Notes under the pieces: generated by a model | Told to the model about the DNA's origin: nothing | Database searches by the model: none | What the model saw: only the letters and a program-made list of their open reading frames with translations | From: an uncultured Streptomyces sp. | GTDB lineage: Bacteria > Actinomycetota > Actinomycetes > Streptomycetales > Streptomycetaceae | Assembly (NCBI RefSeq): GCF_947488945.1 | Contig: NZ_CANLBS010000026.1 | Span: 1 to 64,000, forward strand | Direction of reading: 5' to 3' | DNA: 64,000 nucleotides | In this document: positions 50,842 to 60,039 of the stretch, in pieces | How the letters are laid out: every line of letters starts with the position of its first letter | How positions within the stretch are numbered: position 1 is the first letter of the stretch | Position numbers and translations under genes: made by a program

Positions 50842-52554
50842 ATGCCCCACCACGACTCCCCCGCCCCCTCCCCGTCCTCCCCCTGCGACGCGGACTGGTG
50901 GCGACAGGCGGTCATCTACCAGATCTATCCCCGCAGTTTCGCCGACTCCGACGGCGACGGAGTCGGCGACATCCCCGGCGTCACCTCACGGCTGCCCTAC
51001 CTCGCCGACCTCGGTGTGCACGCCGTCTGGCTGAGCCCGTTCTACCCTTCACAGCTCGCCGACGGCGGCTACGACGTCGCCGACTACCGCGATGTGGACC
51101 CGCGGCTCGGCACCCTCGACGACTTCGACAAGATGGTCGCCACGGCCGGCCGGCTCGGCCTGAAGATCATGGTCGACATCGTCCCCAATCACTCCTCCGA
51201 CCAGCACGTCTGGTTTCAGGAGGCACTGCGGGCCGCGCCCGGATCGGCCGCCCGCGAGCGCTACGTCTTCCGCGACGGGCGGGGGGACGACGGTGAACTG
51301 CCGCCCACCGACTGGCCGTCCAGCTTCGGCGGCCCCGCCTGGACCCGGATTGCGGACGGCCAGTGGTACCTGCACCTCTACGCGCCCCAGCAGCCCGACT
51401 TCAACTGGGACAACCCCGAGGTCCGTGAGGACTTCCACGACACCCTGCGGTTCTGGTCAGACCGGGGTGTCGCCGGTTTCCGCGTCGATGTCGCCCACGG
51501 CCTCGCCAAGGACCTGCGCGCACCGCTGCGCGACCTCGGTGACCAGCAGAGCTACCAGCCCGACGCCCTGCCGGCCGACGGCAGTCATCCGCTGTGGGAC
51601 CGCGACGCGGTGCACGAGATCTACCGCGGCTGGCGGCAGGTTTTCAACTCGTACGACCCGCCGCGCTTCGCCGTCGCCGAGGCATGGGTGGGCACCTCAC
51701 GGCGTATGGCGTACGCCTCCGCCGACGGGCTGGGCCAGGCGTTCAACTTCGACTTCCTCGGCGCACGGCTCGACGCCGACGAGATGCGCGCCACCATCGA
51801 GACGGCGCTCGCCGACGCCCGCGACGCCGGTGCGACGAGCACCTGGGTGCTCTCCAACCACGACGTCGTACGTCATGTCTCGCGCTATGCCCTGCCCGGC
51901 GACCACCGCAAGCGCGACATCGAGGCGTGGCTGCTCACCGACGGCCGGGTGCCGGCCCCGGACCTGGCGGCGGGTGAACGCAAGGCGCGGGCCGCTGCCC
52001 TACTGATGCTGGCGCTGCCCGGTTCCGCGTATGTCTACCAGGGTGAGGAGCTGGGCCTTCCCGAGGTCGCGGACCTGGACCGCGCGGACCTCCAGGACCC
52101 GATGTGGATACGCAGCGGCGGACGCGTCAAGGGGCGCGACGGCTGCCGCGTACCGCTGCCGTGGACCACTGAGGGCACCAGCTTCGGGTTCGGTTCCGGT
52201 GGCTCGTGGCTTCCGCAGCCCTCCGGCTGGGGCCGGTATGCGGCGGAGGCACAGGGCGGGGACTCGGAATCCTTCCTGGAGCTGTACCGCGAGGCCCTGC
52301 GACTACGTCGCACGCTGGTCACGGACGAGGCGCTGGCGTGGGCCGGCCCGCAGGAACCGGTACCTCAGGGGCTGCTGCACTTCGAGCGCACCGGGGGCTG
52401 GCAGACCGCCGCCAACCTGTCCGACGAGCCCGTGCGGCTGCCCCAGGGGGAGGTCCTCCTCACCTCCGCGCCGCTCACCGGTGACACGCTCCCGCCGTGG
52501 ACTACCGTCTGGCTGCGGACCGGGGCCGCGTCCGTCTCCCGGCCCGGCCGCTGA
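50842..52554 (+). CDS. GH13 alpha-glucosidase (AglA-like)
   Basis: 570 aa cytoplasmic glycoside hydrolase. The four GH13 regions are visible: DIVPNH, GFRVDVAHG with nucleophile Asp216, VAEAW with acid/base Glu280, and LSNHDVVR with Asp341. WWRQAVIYQIYPRSFADSDG is the start typical of oligo-1,6-/alpha-glucosidases. No signal peptide, so it acts on imported sugar and releases glucose. It follows the permeases on the same strand, completing the agl-type unit. Confidence 0.92.
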   Translation: MPHHDSPAPSPSSPCDADWWRQAVIYQIYPRSFADSDGDGVGDIPGVTSRLPYLADLGVHAVWLSPFYPSQLADGGYDVADYRDVDPRLGTLDDFDKMVATAGRLGLKIMVDIVPNHSSDQHVWFQEALRAAPGSAARERYVFRDGRGDDGELPPTDWPSSFGGPAWTRIADGQWYLHLYAPQQPDFNWDNPEVREDFHDTLRFWSDRGVAGFRVDVAHGLAKDLRAPLRDLGDQQSYQPDALPADGSHPLWDRDAVHEIYRGWRQVFNSYDPPRFAVAEAWVGTSRRMAYASADGLGQAFNFDFLGARLDADEMRATIETALADARDAGATSTWVLSNHDVVRHVSRYALPGDHRKRDIEAWLLTDGRVPAPDLAAGERKARAAALLMLALPGSAYVYQGEELGLPEVADLDRADLQDPMWIRSGGRVKGRDGCRVPLPWTTEGTSFGFGSGGSWLPQPSGWGRYAAEAQGGDSESFLELYREALRLRRTLVTDEALAWAGPQEPVPQGLLHFERTGGWQTAANLSDEPVRLPQGEVLLTSAPLTGDTLPPWTTVWLRTGAASVSRPGR

Positions 52555-52566
52555 GGCACGGCGTTC

Positions 52567-52594
52567 GGCCCCTCGCACCATGAGCGGAGGGGCC
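52567..52594. terminator. Hairpin between convergent genes
   Basis: An 8-bp stem (52567-52574 with 52587-52594) sits 12 bases after the GH13 stop and 3 bases before the nitrilase-family stop; usable in both directions. Confidence 0.65.
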
Positions 52595-52597
52595 GGC

Positions 52598-53473
52598 TCA
52601 CGGCCGGGCTCCGCGGCGCCAGCGGTCCGGGTAGATCCGTCCTGCGTACAGGGGGAGTTCGAGCGGGAGTTGGTCGTCCGCGAACGGGTCCCACACCCGG
52701 GTGAGGCCCGCCGTCCCCCGTGCGCGCACCCTCCGTGCCTCGGCGAGGTCCAGCACGTCGGTCAGGACCTCCTCGGGGCCGGGCCCGGCCTCGGCGCGCG
52801 TACGCCCCTCGGGGTCCACGACGACGCTGCGTCCGATGCCGTCGGGCGACGCCGCGTTGAGACTGGCCATGAAAACCTGGTTCACGATCGCGTTGGCCTG
52901 GGCCAGCACGACCTCCTGGGCGCGGTCGACGGTCGGTGTGCGCACCAGGTTGAGCACGAGGGCGGCGCCCTGCCAGGCCAGGTGGCGGGTGGTCTCGGGG
53001 AACCAGGCGTCGTAGCAGATCGTCAGGCCCACGCGTCCGTGGCCCTCCAGGTCGAAGACCACGAAACTGCTGCCGGACGCCGTGGTCTCGTACGGCCGCC
53101 ACGGGAAGATCTTGCGGTACTCGGCGACCCGTTCGCCGGTGGGCGAGTAGACGGGGGCGGTGTTGTAGATCTTGCCGTCCGAGCCTTGTTCGTAGACGCT
53201 GCCGGGCACGAGCCAGATGCCCAGTTCGCGGGCGAGGGCCGCCAGCCGGGTGCCGCGAGGGCCGTCCAGCGGCTCGGCCGCCTCGGTCATGACCGTCCCG
53301 GGATCCTCGCCGGGCTCGTGGCCACACAGATGCAACTCCGGGTAGGCGAGCAGGCGTATGCCGGGATGCGCCTCGACGACACGGCGTACGTCCGCGGCGA
53401 AGGCGTCCGGATCATCGGCTTTGTGGTGGAGCGCGGCCGCCTGGACCAGGCCGATCGACAGGGGGACCGTCAT
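52598..53473 (-). CDS. Carbon-nitrogen hydrolase (nitrilase superfamily)
   Basis: 291 aa from the ATG at 53473. The Glu-Lys-Cys triad is Glu46 (LLAYPELHLCG), Lys121 (EYRKIFPW) and Cys153 (LTICYDAWFPE). It would hydrolyse an amide or N-carbamoyl substrate; nitrile cleavage is less usual for this group. It is divergent from a LysR gene 264 bases away, the classic layout for a LysR-controlled catabolic gene. Confidence 0.9.
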   Translation of the reverse strand: MTVPLSIGLVQAAALHHKADDPDAFAADVRRVVEAHPGIRLLAYPELHLCGHEPGEDPGTVMTEAAEPLDGPRGTRLAALARELGIWLVPGSVYEQGSDGKIYNTAPVYSPTGERVAEYRKIFPWRPYETTASGSSFVVFDLEGHGRVGLTICYDAWFPETTRHLAWQGAALVLNLVRTPTVDRAQEVVLAQANAIVNQVFMASLNAASPDGIGRSVVVDPEGRTRAEAGPGPEEVLTDVLDLAEARRVRARGTAGLTRVWDPFADDQLPLELPLYAGRIYPDRWRRGARP

Positions 53474-53737
53474 AGTGGGCAACTTTCCGCACAAGGGGGT
53501 GTCCCGTGGCTGTCTGGTGGTGTCCGGGGGCGCTGGCCCTGGGGGCGCTGGTCCCGGGAGCGCTCGTCCCGGGGCGCTGACGAGCCAATCATCGCGTCTA
53601 TCTCAGGACAAGGCCCCCTTACCCAGCGGGATCCACAGGGAGAACCAGTGGCTCCGTGGTAGAACGAGGGCCACCGCGTCCGCGCTGCGCACGACCGCCC
53701 CGGACGCCTCACCGATCCGACAGACACAGGAACACGC

Positions 53738-54649
53738 ATGACCCTCACCCAGCTGAGGGCCTTCGTCGAAGCGGGGCGACTCGGGTCGTTCACCGCGGCG
53801 GCGCAGGCCATGGACATAGCCCAGGCGTCGGCCTCCGAACTGGTGCGGCGCCTGGAGACGGAACTGGACGCCGAGCTGTTCGCACGGGGCAGCCGCACCC
53901 TGACCCTGACCTCGGCCGGCCAGGAACTCCTGCCGTACGCCCAGCAGGCCCTGGAGGCCGCCGAGGGCGGGACGAGGGCGGTGCGCTCCCTGGGCTCCCT
54001 GGGCGGAGGGACGGCGACCTTCGGTGTTCTGCGCAACGCGGACTACTACCTACTGTCCAACCTCGTGCAGATGTTCCACGCCCGGTATCCGTCCGTCAGG
54101 GTCAGGCTCGTGGGGCAGAACTCGTCGGAGACCGCCGCCGCCGTGGCCGCCGGCCGGATCGAGGCGGGCCTGGTCGTCCTGCCGATCGACGACGAGGGGC
54201 TGGTGGTGACCCCGCTCCTGCGCGACGAGGTGTTCTACATCAGCGCGAGCGAGGAACGGACCCGCATCCCGGTGACGATGGAGGCGTTCGCCCGGGCCCC
54301 GCTGGTTCTCTACGACGCGCATTACGGCTGGCAGGACCCCACCCGGCGGCAGCTCGCGGAGCGGGCCCAGCTCGCCGGGGTCGCCATCGACCCGCTCATC
54401 GAGCTGGAGCGCGTGGAGGCCGCGCTGGACCTGGTGGCGGCCGGGGTGGGCGACACGATCGCCAGCAGGGCGGTGGTCGCCGGTCCGTCGTTCCCGTCGG
54501 GGCTGCGCACCGTCTCGTTCGCCGACCCCCTCTACGACACGGTCGCCCTCGTCAAGCGGCGGGGACATCCGCTGTCGCGGGCCACGAGGGAGCTCGCCCG
54601 GCTGGCCGAGGACACCCTTCGCGAACTCCGTACCGAGCTCGGTCTCTGA
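53738..54649 (+). CDS. LysR-family regulator
   Basis: 303 aa. The N-terminal winged helix is LTQLRAFVEAGRLGSFTAAA and QASASELVRRLETELDAELF. The effector domain has GVLRNADYYLLSNLVQMFHA, VGQNSSETAAAVAAGRIEAG and DLVAAGVGDTIASRAVV. It probably controls the divergent hydrolase and perhaps the HisD-family gene 95 bases downstream. Ligand unknown. Confidence 0.92.
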   Translation: MTLTQLRAFVEAGRLGSFTAAAQAMDIAQASASELVRRLETELDAELFARGSRTLTLTSAGQELLPYAQQALEAAEGGTRAVRSLGSLGGGTATFGVLRNADYYLLSNLVQMFHARYPSVRVRLVGQNSSETAAAVAAGRIEAGLVVLPIDDEGLVVTPLLRDEVFYISASEERTRIPVTMEAFARAPLVLYDAHYGWQDPTRRQLAERAQLAGVAIDPLIELERVEAALDLVAAGVGDTIASRAVVAGPSFPSGLRTVSFADPLYDTVALVKRRGHPLSRATRELARLAEDTLRELRTELGL

Positions 54650-54744
54650 GTCGCAGCCTCAACGCGGGGATCAGGGAAACCCTGTGGATAGGACAGGACT
54701 CGCCCCTCTGGTCCTGTGGCAGCGAGACGTCTAGCGTCCCTGCC

Positions 54745-56106
54745 ATGCAGATCACGCACGACGAAGCACAGGCTCTCCCCCCGTTCCAGTGGCTCAAGAA
54801 GCCGTCCGTGGACGGTCCCCCCGCCCAGCGCGACCCCAAGGTGGTCGAGCGGGTCTCTCAGATGCTGAAGGAGATCGAGCACAAGGGCATGGACGCGGTG
54901 CGCGCCTACGCCCAGGAGCTGGACGGCTGGTCCGGCGACGTGGAGATCGGGGCCACCGAGCTCAAGAAGTCGGGGGACGCGCTGCCCCCGGACGTCCGCA
55001 CCGCCCTGGAGATGGGCTACGAGCGCACCCACCGGTTCGCCTCCGCGCAGCGCGAGCACCTGACGGATTTCGAGGTCGAGGTCGCTCCGGGGGTCGCCGG
55101 CGGCCAGCGCTACGTCCCCGTCTCCCGGGTCGGCGCGTATCTGCCGGCCGGCCGTTTCCCGCTGCTCGCCAGCGCCTTCATGACGGTGAACGTGGCGAAG
55201 ACCGCCGGTGTGCCCACGGTGCTGGCGTGCACTCCGCCATCGGGTGAGCACGGCGCGCACCCCGCCGTCCTGTACGGCGCCTATCTGTCCCGCGCCGACC
55301 GGGTGTTCGCGCTCGGCGGCGTCCAGGCGCTCGGCGCGATGGCCTTCGGCCTGCTCGGCGAGGCCCCGGTCGACATGCTGGTCGGCGCGGGCAACGCGTT
55401 CGTCACCGAGGCCAAGCGGCAGCTGTTCGGCCGGGTCGGCATCGACCTGCTGGCCGGCCCCTCCGAGGTCGCCGTCATAGCCGACGACAGCGCCGACCCC
55501 GAGTGGGTCGCGGCGGACCTGCTGGGCCAGGCCGAGCACGGCCCCAACTCGCCCGCCGCGCTGATCACCACGTCCGAGAAGCTGGGACGCGCGGTGATCG
55601 CGGAGATGGACCGCCAGCTGGAGTCCCTGGTCACCCGGGACATCGCCGGCCCGGCGTGGCGTGATTTCGGGTCCGTCGTCGTGGTGGCCGACCGGGCCGA
55701 CGCCGTCGCCGTGGCCGACGTCATCGCCCCCGAGCACCTGGAGATCCAGACCGAGGACGACGACTACTACCTGGGGAACCTCTCCAACTACGGCTCGCTG
55801 TTCATCGGGTCGTGGTCGACGGTCGCCTACTCCGACAAGGGCATCGCCGGCACCAACCACGTGCTGCCCACGGGCAAGACGGCACGCTACAACGCGGGGC
55901 TCTCCGTCTCCCGCTTCCTCAAGCCGCTGACGTACCAGCGCGCCTCGAAGGAGGGGACCGCTTCCCTCGCTCCCGCCGTCGAGCGTATCTCGGCGTTCGA
56001 AGGGCTGGCCGCCCACGGCGCCACGGCGACGCTCCGCATCGACCGGATCGGGCGGACGTCCGGCGCGTTCGACGAGATCCCGGCCGCTCTGCGCGACCAG
56101 CTCTGA
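54745..56106 (+). CDS. Histidinol dehydrogenase-family oxidoreductase, paralogue 1
   Basis: 453 aa from the ATG at 54745. Family motifs are YVPVSRVGAYLPAGRFPLLA, LGGVQALGAMAFG, PSEVAVIADDSADPEWVAAD, LLGQAEHGPNSPAAL (Gln/His zinc ligands), IAPEHLEIQT and KGIAGTNHVLPTGKTARYN. Closest functional relatives outside histidine synthesis are HpsN-type polyol or sulfopropanediol dehydrogenases, NAD- and zinc-dependent, four-electron oxidisers. No other his gene is nearby; the amino acid permease downstream and LysR/hydrolase upstream suggest a catabolic role. Confidence 0.85.
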   Translation: MQITHDEAQALPPFQWLKKPSVDGPPAQRDPKVVERVSQMLKEIEHKGMDAVRAYAQELDGWSGDVEIGATELKKSGDALPPDVRTALEMGYERTHRFASAQREHLTDFEVEVAPGVAGGQRYVPVSRVGAYLPAGRFPLLASAFMTVNVAKTAGVPTVLACTPPSGEHGAHPAVLYGAYLSRADRVFALGGVQALGAMAFGLLGEAPVDMLVGAGNAFVTEAKRQLFGRVGIDLLAGPSEVAVIADDSADPEWVAADLLGQAEHGPNSPAALITTSEKLGRAVIAEMDRQLESLVTRDIAGPAWRDFGSVVVVADRADAVAVADVIAPEHLEIQTEDDDYYLGNLSNYGSLFIGSWSTVAYSDKGIAGTNHVLPTGKTARYNAGLSVSRFLKPLTYQRASKEGTASLAPAVERISAFEGLAAHGATATLRIDRIGRTSGAFDEIPAALRDQL

Positions 56107-56113
56107 CCGCTCT

Positions 56114-56146
56114 CCCGTGCCGCCGCTCCGCGTGCGGCGGCACGGG
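56114..56146 (+). terminator. Hairpin after first HisD-family gene
   Basis: A 13-bp perfect stem (56114-56126 with 56134-56146) around a 7-base loop, starting 8 bases after the stop. Confidence 0.8.
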
Positions 56147-56228
56147 GTCGCCGGGGCGCGCCCCTTGTCGGCCGCGCCCTGGGCCGCACCGGCTCCCCCC
56201 TGACACCGCCCACAACCGAGGTCCACCC

Positions 56229-57665
56229 ATGCGACATCGCCCGTCCGCGCCGTTCCCGCCTCCCGGAGGCGGGAACGGCACCGCTCTCACCCAGGGCCTG
56301 AAGGGCCGCCAGATCACCATGATCTCCATCGGCGGGGTGATCGGCGCCGGCCTCTTCGTCGGTTCGTCCACCGCCGTGGTCGCCGCGGGGCCGGCCGTTC
56401 TGATCTCGTTCCTGCTGGCGGCCGCGCTCGTGGTGCTCGTCATGCAGATGCTGGGCGAGATGGCCGTCGCCCAGCCGGACACGGGCTCCTTCTCCACCTA
56501 CGCCGACCGCGCGCTGGGCCGCTGGGCGGGCTTCTCGATCGGCTGGCTGTACTGGTGGTTCTACATCCTCGTCATCCCCATCGAGGCCATCGCGGCGGGC
56601 GAGGTGATCGCCGGCCTGACCTCGGTCCCCAGCTGGATCCCGGCGCTCGTGGTGATCGCCGTACTGGCGGGCAGCAATCTGCTCGCGGTGCGCAACTACG
56701 GGGAATTCGAGTACTGGTTCGCCCTTTTGAAGGTCATCGCGATCGTGGCGTTCCTGGTCCTGGGCGTGCTCGCCGTGCTCGGTGTGCTGCCGGGCTCGGA
56801 CACCCACGGCGTTTCGAACCTCTGGAGCCACGGCGGTTTCGCCCCGCAAGGCGCCATGGCCGTCATCGCCGGCCTGCTCACCGCGATGTTCAGCTTCCAG
56901 GGCAGCGAGATCGTCACCATCGCCGCCGCCGAGTCCGAGGAGCCGCGCAAGAACATCAAGAAGGCCGTCCGCGCCGTGGTCTGGCGGCTGGGCCTCTTCT
57001 ACATCGGCTCGATCTTCATCGTGGTCTGCCTCGTCCCGTGGAACGCCGGTGACCTGGCGGCCGGCTCCTACCAGGCGGCCCTCGACCGGATGAACATCCC
57101 GGGCGCCGCGTGGATCATGGACGTCGTCCTTGTCGTCGCCGTGAGCAGCTGCCTGAACTCCGCCGTCTACACCGCGTCCCGAATGATGTTCTCACTGGCC
57201 GGCCGGGGTGACGCCCCGGCCGCCTTCGCACGTACCTCGCGGCGCGGAGTTCCGGCCAACGCGGTCGTGGCCTCCACCGTCATCGGGATCGCCGCGGTCA
57301 TCGCGAACTACCTGCTGCCGGAGGTCTTCTCGTACCTCATCGCCTCCAGCGGAGCGATCGCCCTGATGATGTACATGGTCATCGCGCTCACGCAGTACGC
57401 GACCCGCCGCAAGGGGGGCCTGCCGGCCGAGGTCCGGATGTGGGCGTTCCCCTACCTCACCCTCGCCACGGTCGCCTTCATCGCCGGGGTGCTGGTGCTC
57501 ATGGCCGTACTGCCGGGTCACCGACTGGAGCTGTGGCTCTCGCTGGGGCTCGCCGCCATGCTTGTCGCGGTGGGGGCGGCGCGGCAGCGCCGGGCGGGTG
57601 CCACGGGCGACGGTCCGGCGGCATGCCCCTCGGGCACGGAGCGGACTCCGGAGCGGGCGGTGTGA
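56229..57665 (+). CDS. APC-family amino acid permease (GABA permease-like)
   Basis: 478 aa, about 12 membrane helices. TQGLKGRQITMISIGGVIGA and GLFVGSSTAV open the APC fold; MAVAQPDTGSFSTYADRALG and FSFQGSEIVTIAAAESEEPR are hallmark loops of the AAT/GabP group. It should import an amino acid or amine by proton symport. It follows the HisD-family gene but behind a hairpin, so expression may be partly separate. It converges with the LacI gene 15 bases on. Confidence 0.92.
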   Translation: MRHRPSAPFPPPGGGNGTALTQGLKGRQITMISIGGVIGAGLFVGSSTAVVAAGPAVLISFLLAAALVVLVMQMLGEMAVAQPDTGSFSTYADRALGRWAGFSIGWLYWWFYILVIPIEAIAAGEVIAGLTSVPSWIPALVVIAVLAGSNLLAVRNYGEFEYWFALLKVIAIVAFLVLGVLAVLGVLPGSDTHGVSNLWSHGGFAPQGAMAVIAGLLTAMFSFQGSEIVTIAAAESEEPRKNIKKAVRAVVWRLGLFYIGSIFIVVCLVPWNAGDLAAGSYQAALDRMNIPGAAWIMDVVLVVAVSSCLNSAVYTASRMMFSLAGRGDAPAAFARTSRRGVPANAVVASTVIGIAAVIANYLLPEVFSYLIASSGAIALMMYMVIALTQYATRRKGGLPAEVRMWAFPYLTLATVAFIAGVLVLMAVLPGHRLELWLSLGLAAMLVAVGAARQRRAGATGDGPAACPSGTERTPERAV

Positions 57666-57680
57666 CGGGGCCGGGGCGGC

Positions 57681-58679
57681 TCAGCGGGCGCGGGCGTGCG
57701 TGGCGCGGGGGACGAACTCCGTCGGCAGGACCAGGCGTTCACCGGCCGGGTCGACCTCCTTGGCGATCCGCCGCACCAGCAGACGCGCCGCCTGGCGCGA
57801 CAGCTCCCGCAGATCGTGCCGGACGGTGGTAAGCCGGAACACCTCCCAGGCCGCCATCGGGAGGTCGTCGAAGCCGATGACGGTGAGGTCCTCGGGGACC
57901 CTGACACCCGCCGCGAGCGCCGCGTTCAGGACACCGATGGCGACGACGTCGTTGCCGCAGAACACCGCCGTGGGCGGCTCGTCCGCGTCGAGGAGGGCGG
58001 GCAGCGCCCGGTAGCCGGTCTCGTACTCGAAGGCCCCACGCACCACCCGGCTCTCCGGAAGCCCTACGCCCGCCTCGGCGAGGGCCAGCCGGAAGCCCAG
58101 CTCGCGCTCGCGCCCCGTCGTCGTGTTGGCGGAACCGAAGATCCCGGCGACACGGCGGTGCCCCAGGGCCGCGAGTTCCCGCGCGACGAGCCGTCCGCCG
58201 CCCTCGTTGTCGACGACGGAGGCGAAGTCGTCGCTCCGCCCGGTGTCGCGGTTGAGGAAGACGAACGGCATGCCACGCCGCTCCAGCTGGGCCGGCAGGC
58301 GGGAGTCCGTGGTGGCGGTGGCGAGGACGACTCCGTCCATCGACTGGTCGAGCAGCTTCTCCTCGGCGACCGCCTCGTCGGACCGCTCGGTGATCAGCAT
58401 CATCCGGTAGCCGAGACTGCTCAGTTCGTCGTGGAGCGGGGCGATGACATGAGGGTAGAAGGGGTTCGTCAGATCGGTGACGATGACGCCCACCCGCCGG
58501 GTGGCGCTCGTCGACAGCGTGCGCCCGGCTTCGCTCGGCACGTAGTTCAGCGCCTGGGCCGCCCGCCTGACCTTCTCGCGGGTGGCCTGGGACACACGGG
58601 GGTCGTCACGCAGCGCGCGCGAGACCGTGGGCTGCGAGACACCAGCCAGCCTGGCCACGTCGTGACTGGTGATCCCCAT
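57681..58679 (-). CDS. LacI-family regulator of the bicupin operon
   Basis: 332 aa from the ATG at 58679 (GAGGAGAG upstream). HTH: SHDVARLAGVSQPTVSRALR. Ligand domain: RRVGVIVTDLTNPFYPHVIA, VFLNRDTGRSDDFASVVDN and TVIGFDDLPMAAWEVFRL. Three ATACGTAT sites, one in its own upstream region, are its probable operators. It is divergent from the bicupin operon and likely releases DNA on binding an intermediate of that pathway. Confidence 0.92.
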   Translation of the reverse strand: MGITSHDVARLAGVSQPTVSRALRDDPRVSQATREKVRRAAQALNYVPSEAGRTLSTSATRRVGVIVTDLTNPFYPHVIAPLHDELSSLGYRMMLITERSDEAVAEEKLLDQSMDGVVLATATTDSRLPAQLERRGMPFVFLNRDTGRSDDFASVVDNEGGGRLVARELAALGHRRVAGIFGSANTTTGRERELGFRLALAEAGVGLPESRVVRGAFEYETGYRALPALLDADEPPTAVFCGNDVVAIGVLNAALAAGVRVPEDLTVIGFDDLPMAAWEVFRLTTVRHDLRELSRQAARLLVRRIAKEVDPAGERLVLPTEFVPRATHARAR

Positions 58680-58731
58680 CGGCTCTCTCCTCGTCGCCAC
58701 CGGAGCCGCCCGACCGCGCCTCCGGATCAGT

Positions 58732-58739
58732 ATACGTAT
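58732..58739. promoter_or_regulatory. ATACGTAT operator A (regulator)
   Basis: Core of TATACGTATG, 53 bases upstream of the LacI start; matches operators B and C and suggests autoregulation. Confidence 0.7.
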
Positions 58740-58827
58740 GCCTTATGCACGCGTGGCCGTGCACCGCCCGGTCGTTGCGGCGCGCGCACGGAAACGCATG
58801 CACCACCCAATTTCCAACCCAGCCCCC

Positions 58828-58871
58828 TTGACATCCAACACATCGGCGCCTGTCATGTAATACATACGTAT
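58828..58871 (+). promoter_or_regulatory. Bicupin operon promoter with operator B
   Basis: TTGACA at 58828-58833 with a weak -10 TGTCAT at 58851-58856 (17-base spacing). ATACGTAT at 58864-58871 lies at the expected transcription start, 19 bases before the bicupin ATG, positioned to block initiation. Confidence 0.72.
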
Positions 58872-58890
58872 TCACACGCAAGGAGCAGTC

Positions 58891-60039
58891 ATGGCAGTCA
58901 TGCCCGACGTCGTGGTATCACCCAGCGAGCTGGCCCGTCGCACGGTCCCGCGCAGCGACTTCGTCTCGTGCAATCAGGCCTTCATCGACTGCCGTACGCC
59001 AGGGTCGGACCGCAAGGAGAACTACGCGATGATCGGGCCGGGCGTCTCCCAGGCCGCCGGTCAGCACGTCAACCTCCGGCTGCCGCACGGCTACAACATC
59101 GGTGCCGCCGCGATGCCGCACGGCATCACCAACAACCTCCATCTGCACTACACCGCCGAGGTGTTCGTCTGTACCGAGGGCGAGTACCTGCTGCGCTGGG
59201 GCGCCGACGGCACCGAGGGAGAACTCACCCTCAGGGCCGGCGACATCGCCTCCATCCCCACCTGGATCTTCCGCGGCTTCACCAACACCGGGCCGGACGA
59301 CGGCTGGATGTTCACCGTGCTGGGCATGGACCACACCGGCGGCATCATCTGGGGCCCCTCGGTCCTGCGGGAGGCCGGGAAGCACGGCCTGTACCTCACC
59401 GCGGACAACCAGCTGGTCGACACCGTCGCCGGCGACACCCTCCCGCCGGAGTCCGAGCTGGTCAGCCCGATGACGCAGGAGCACATCGACCGGCTGCGCC
59501 ACTACACCCCCGACCAGATGAAGCGCCGAATCGCCGCCGCGGACGAGCTGGTCTTCTCCGAGCACCCCTTCCTCGACAGCGCCCTGCCCGGCGGCGGCGC
59601 CCGGCTGAGCTGCGTTATCGGCTACGGCATGACGGAGGACCCGCACCAGGAGCCCCGCGTGTTCAACCCGCACGGGCACAACGTCGCCTGGCTCCGCGCC
59701 GACCCTGGGCAGGGCGTCTCGGCGCACCGTCAGCACGAGACCCAGACACTGATCGTGAAGGACGGCCTGTGGGAGGTCACCGTCAACCGCACCGATTCCC
59801 TCACTGTCCGTCTCGGCCCCCGCGACATGCTCTCCGTCCCGCAGGACGCCTGGCGCACCGTGCGCAATGTCGGCGACGAGCAGGGCGACCTCCTCGTGGT
59901 CAACTCCGGTGACGGGCGCGTCCGTCTGGAGTGGGACGAGGAGGTGCGCAAGAGCGCGGCGGACGCGGGCCTGGGCATCGACCACAACGGCTACGTCGCC
60001 CCGTACGCCCTGCTGCCCCGCTCCGCGCGCTCCTGGTGA
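58891..60039 (+). CDS. Bicupin metalloprotein (quercetinase/gentisate dioxygenase-like fold)
   Basis: 382 aa; AAGGAGCAG precedes the ATG. Cupin 1 has NNLHLHYTAEVFVCTEGEYL with LRAGDIASIPTWIFRGFTNT; cupin 2 has HNVAWLRADPGQGVSAHRQH with HETQTLIVKDG and GPRDMLSVPQDAWRTVRNVG. Histidines and a Glu in the first motif could hold a metal. It could be a dioxygenase, isomerase or lactonase. It heads the LacI-controlled operon and its stop overlaps the next start. Confidence 0.85.
   Translation: MAVMPDVVVSPSELARRTVPRSDFVSCNQAFIDCRTPGSDRKENYAMIGPGVSQAAGQHVNLRLPHGYNIGAAAMPHGITNNLHLHYTAEVFVCTEGEYLLRWGADGTEGELTLRAGDIASIPTWIFRGFTNTGPDDGWMFTVLGMDHTGGIIWGPSVLREAGKHGLYLTADNQLVDTVAGDTLPPESELVSPMTQEHIDRLRHYTPDQMKRRIAAADELVFSEHPFLDSALPGGGARLSCVIGYGMTEDPHQEPRVFNPHGHNVAWLRADPGQGVSAHRQHETQTLIVKDGLWEVTVNRTDSLTVRLGPRDMLSVPQDAWRTVRNVGDEQGDLLVVNSGDGRVRLEWDEEVRKSAADAGLGIDHNGYVAPYALLPRSARSW

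Noticed and set aside
54745..56106. Histidine biosynthesis gene hisD
   Set aside because: No other his genes nearby, a second paralogue 5 kb away, and catabolic neighbours.
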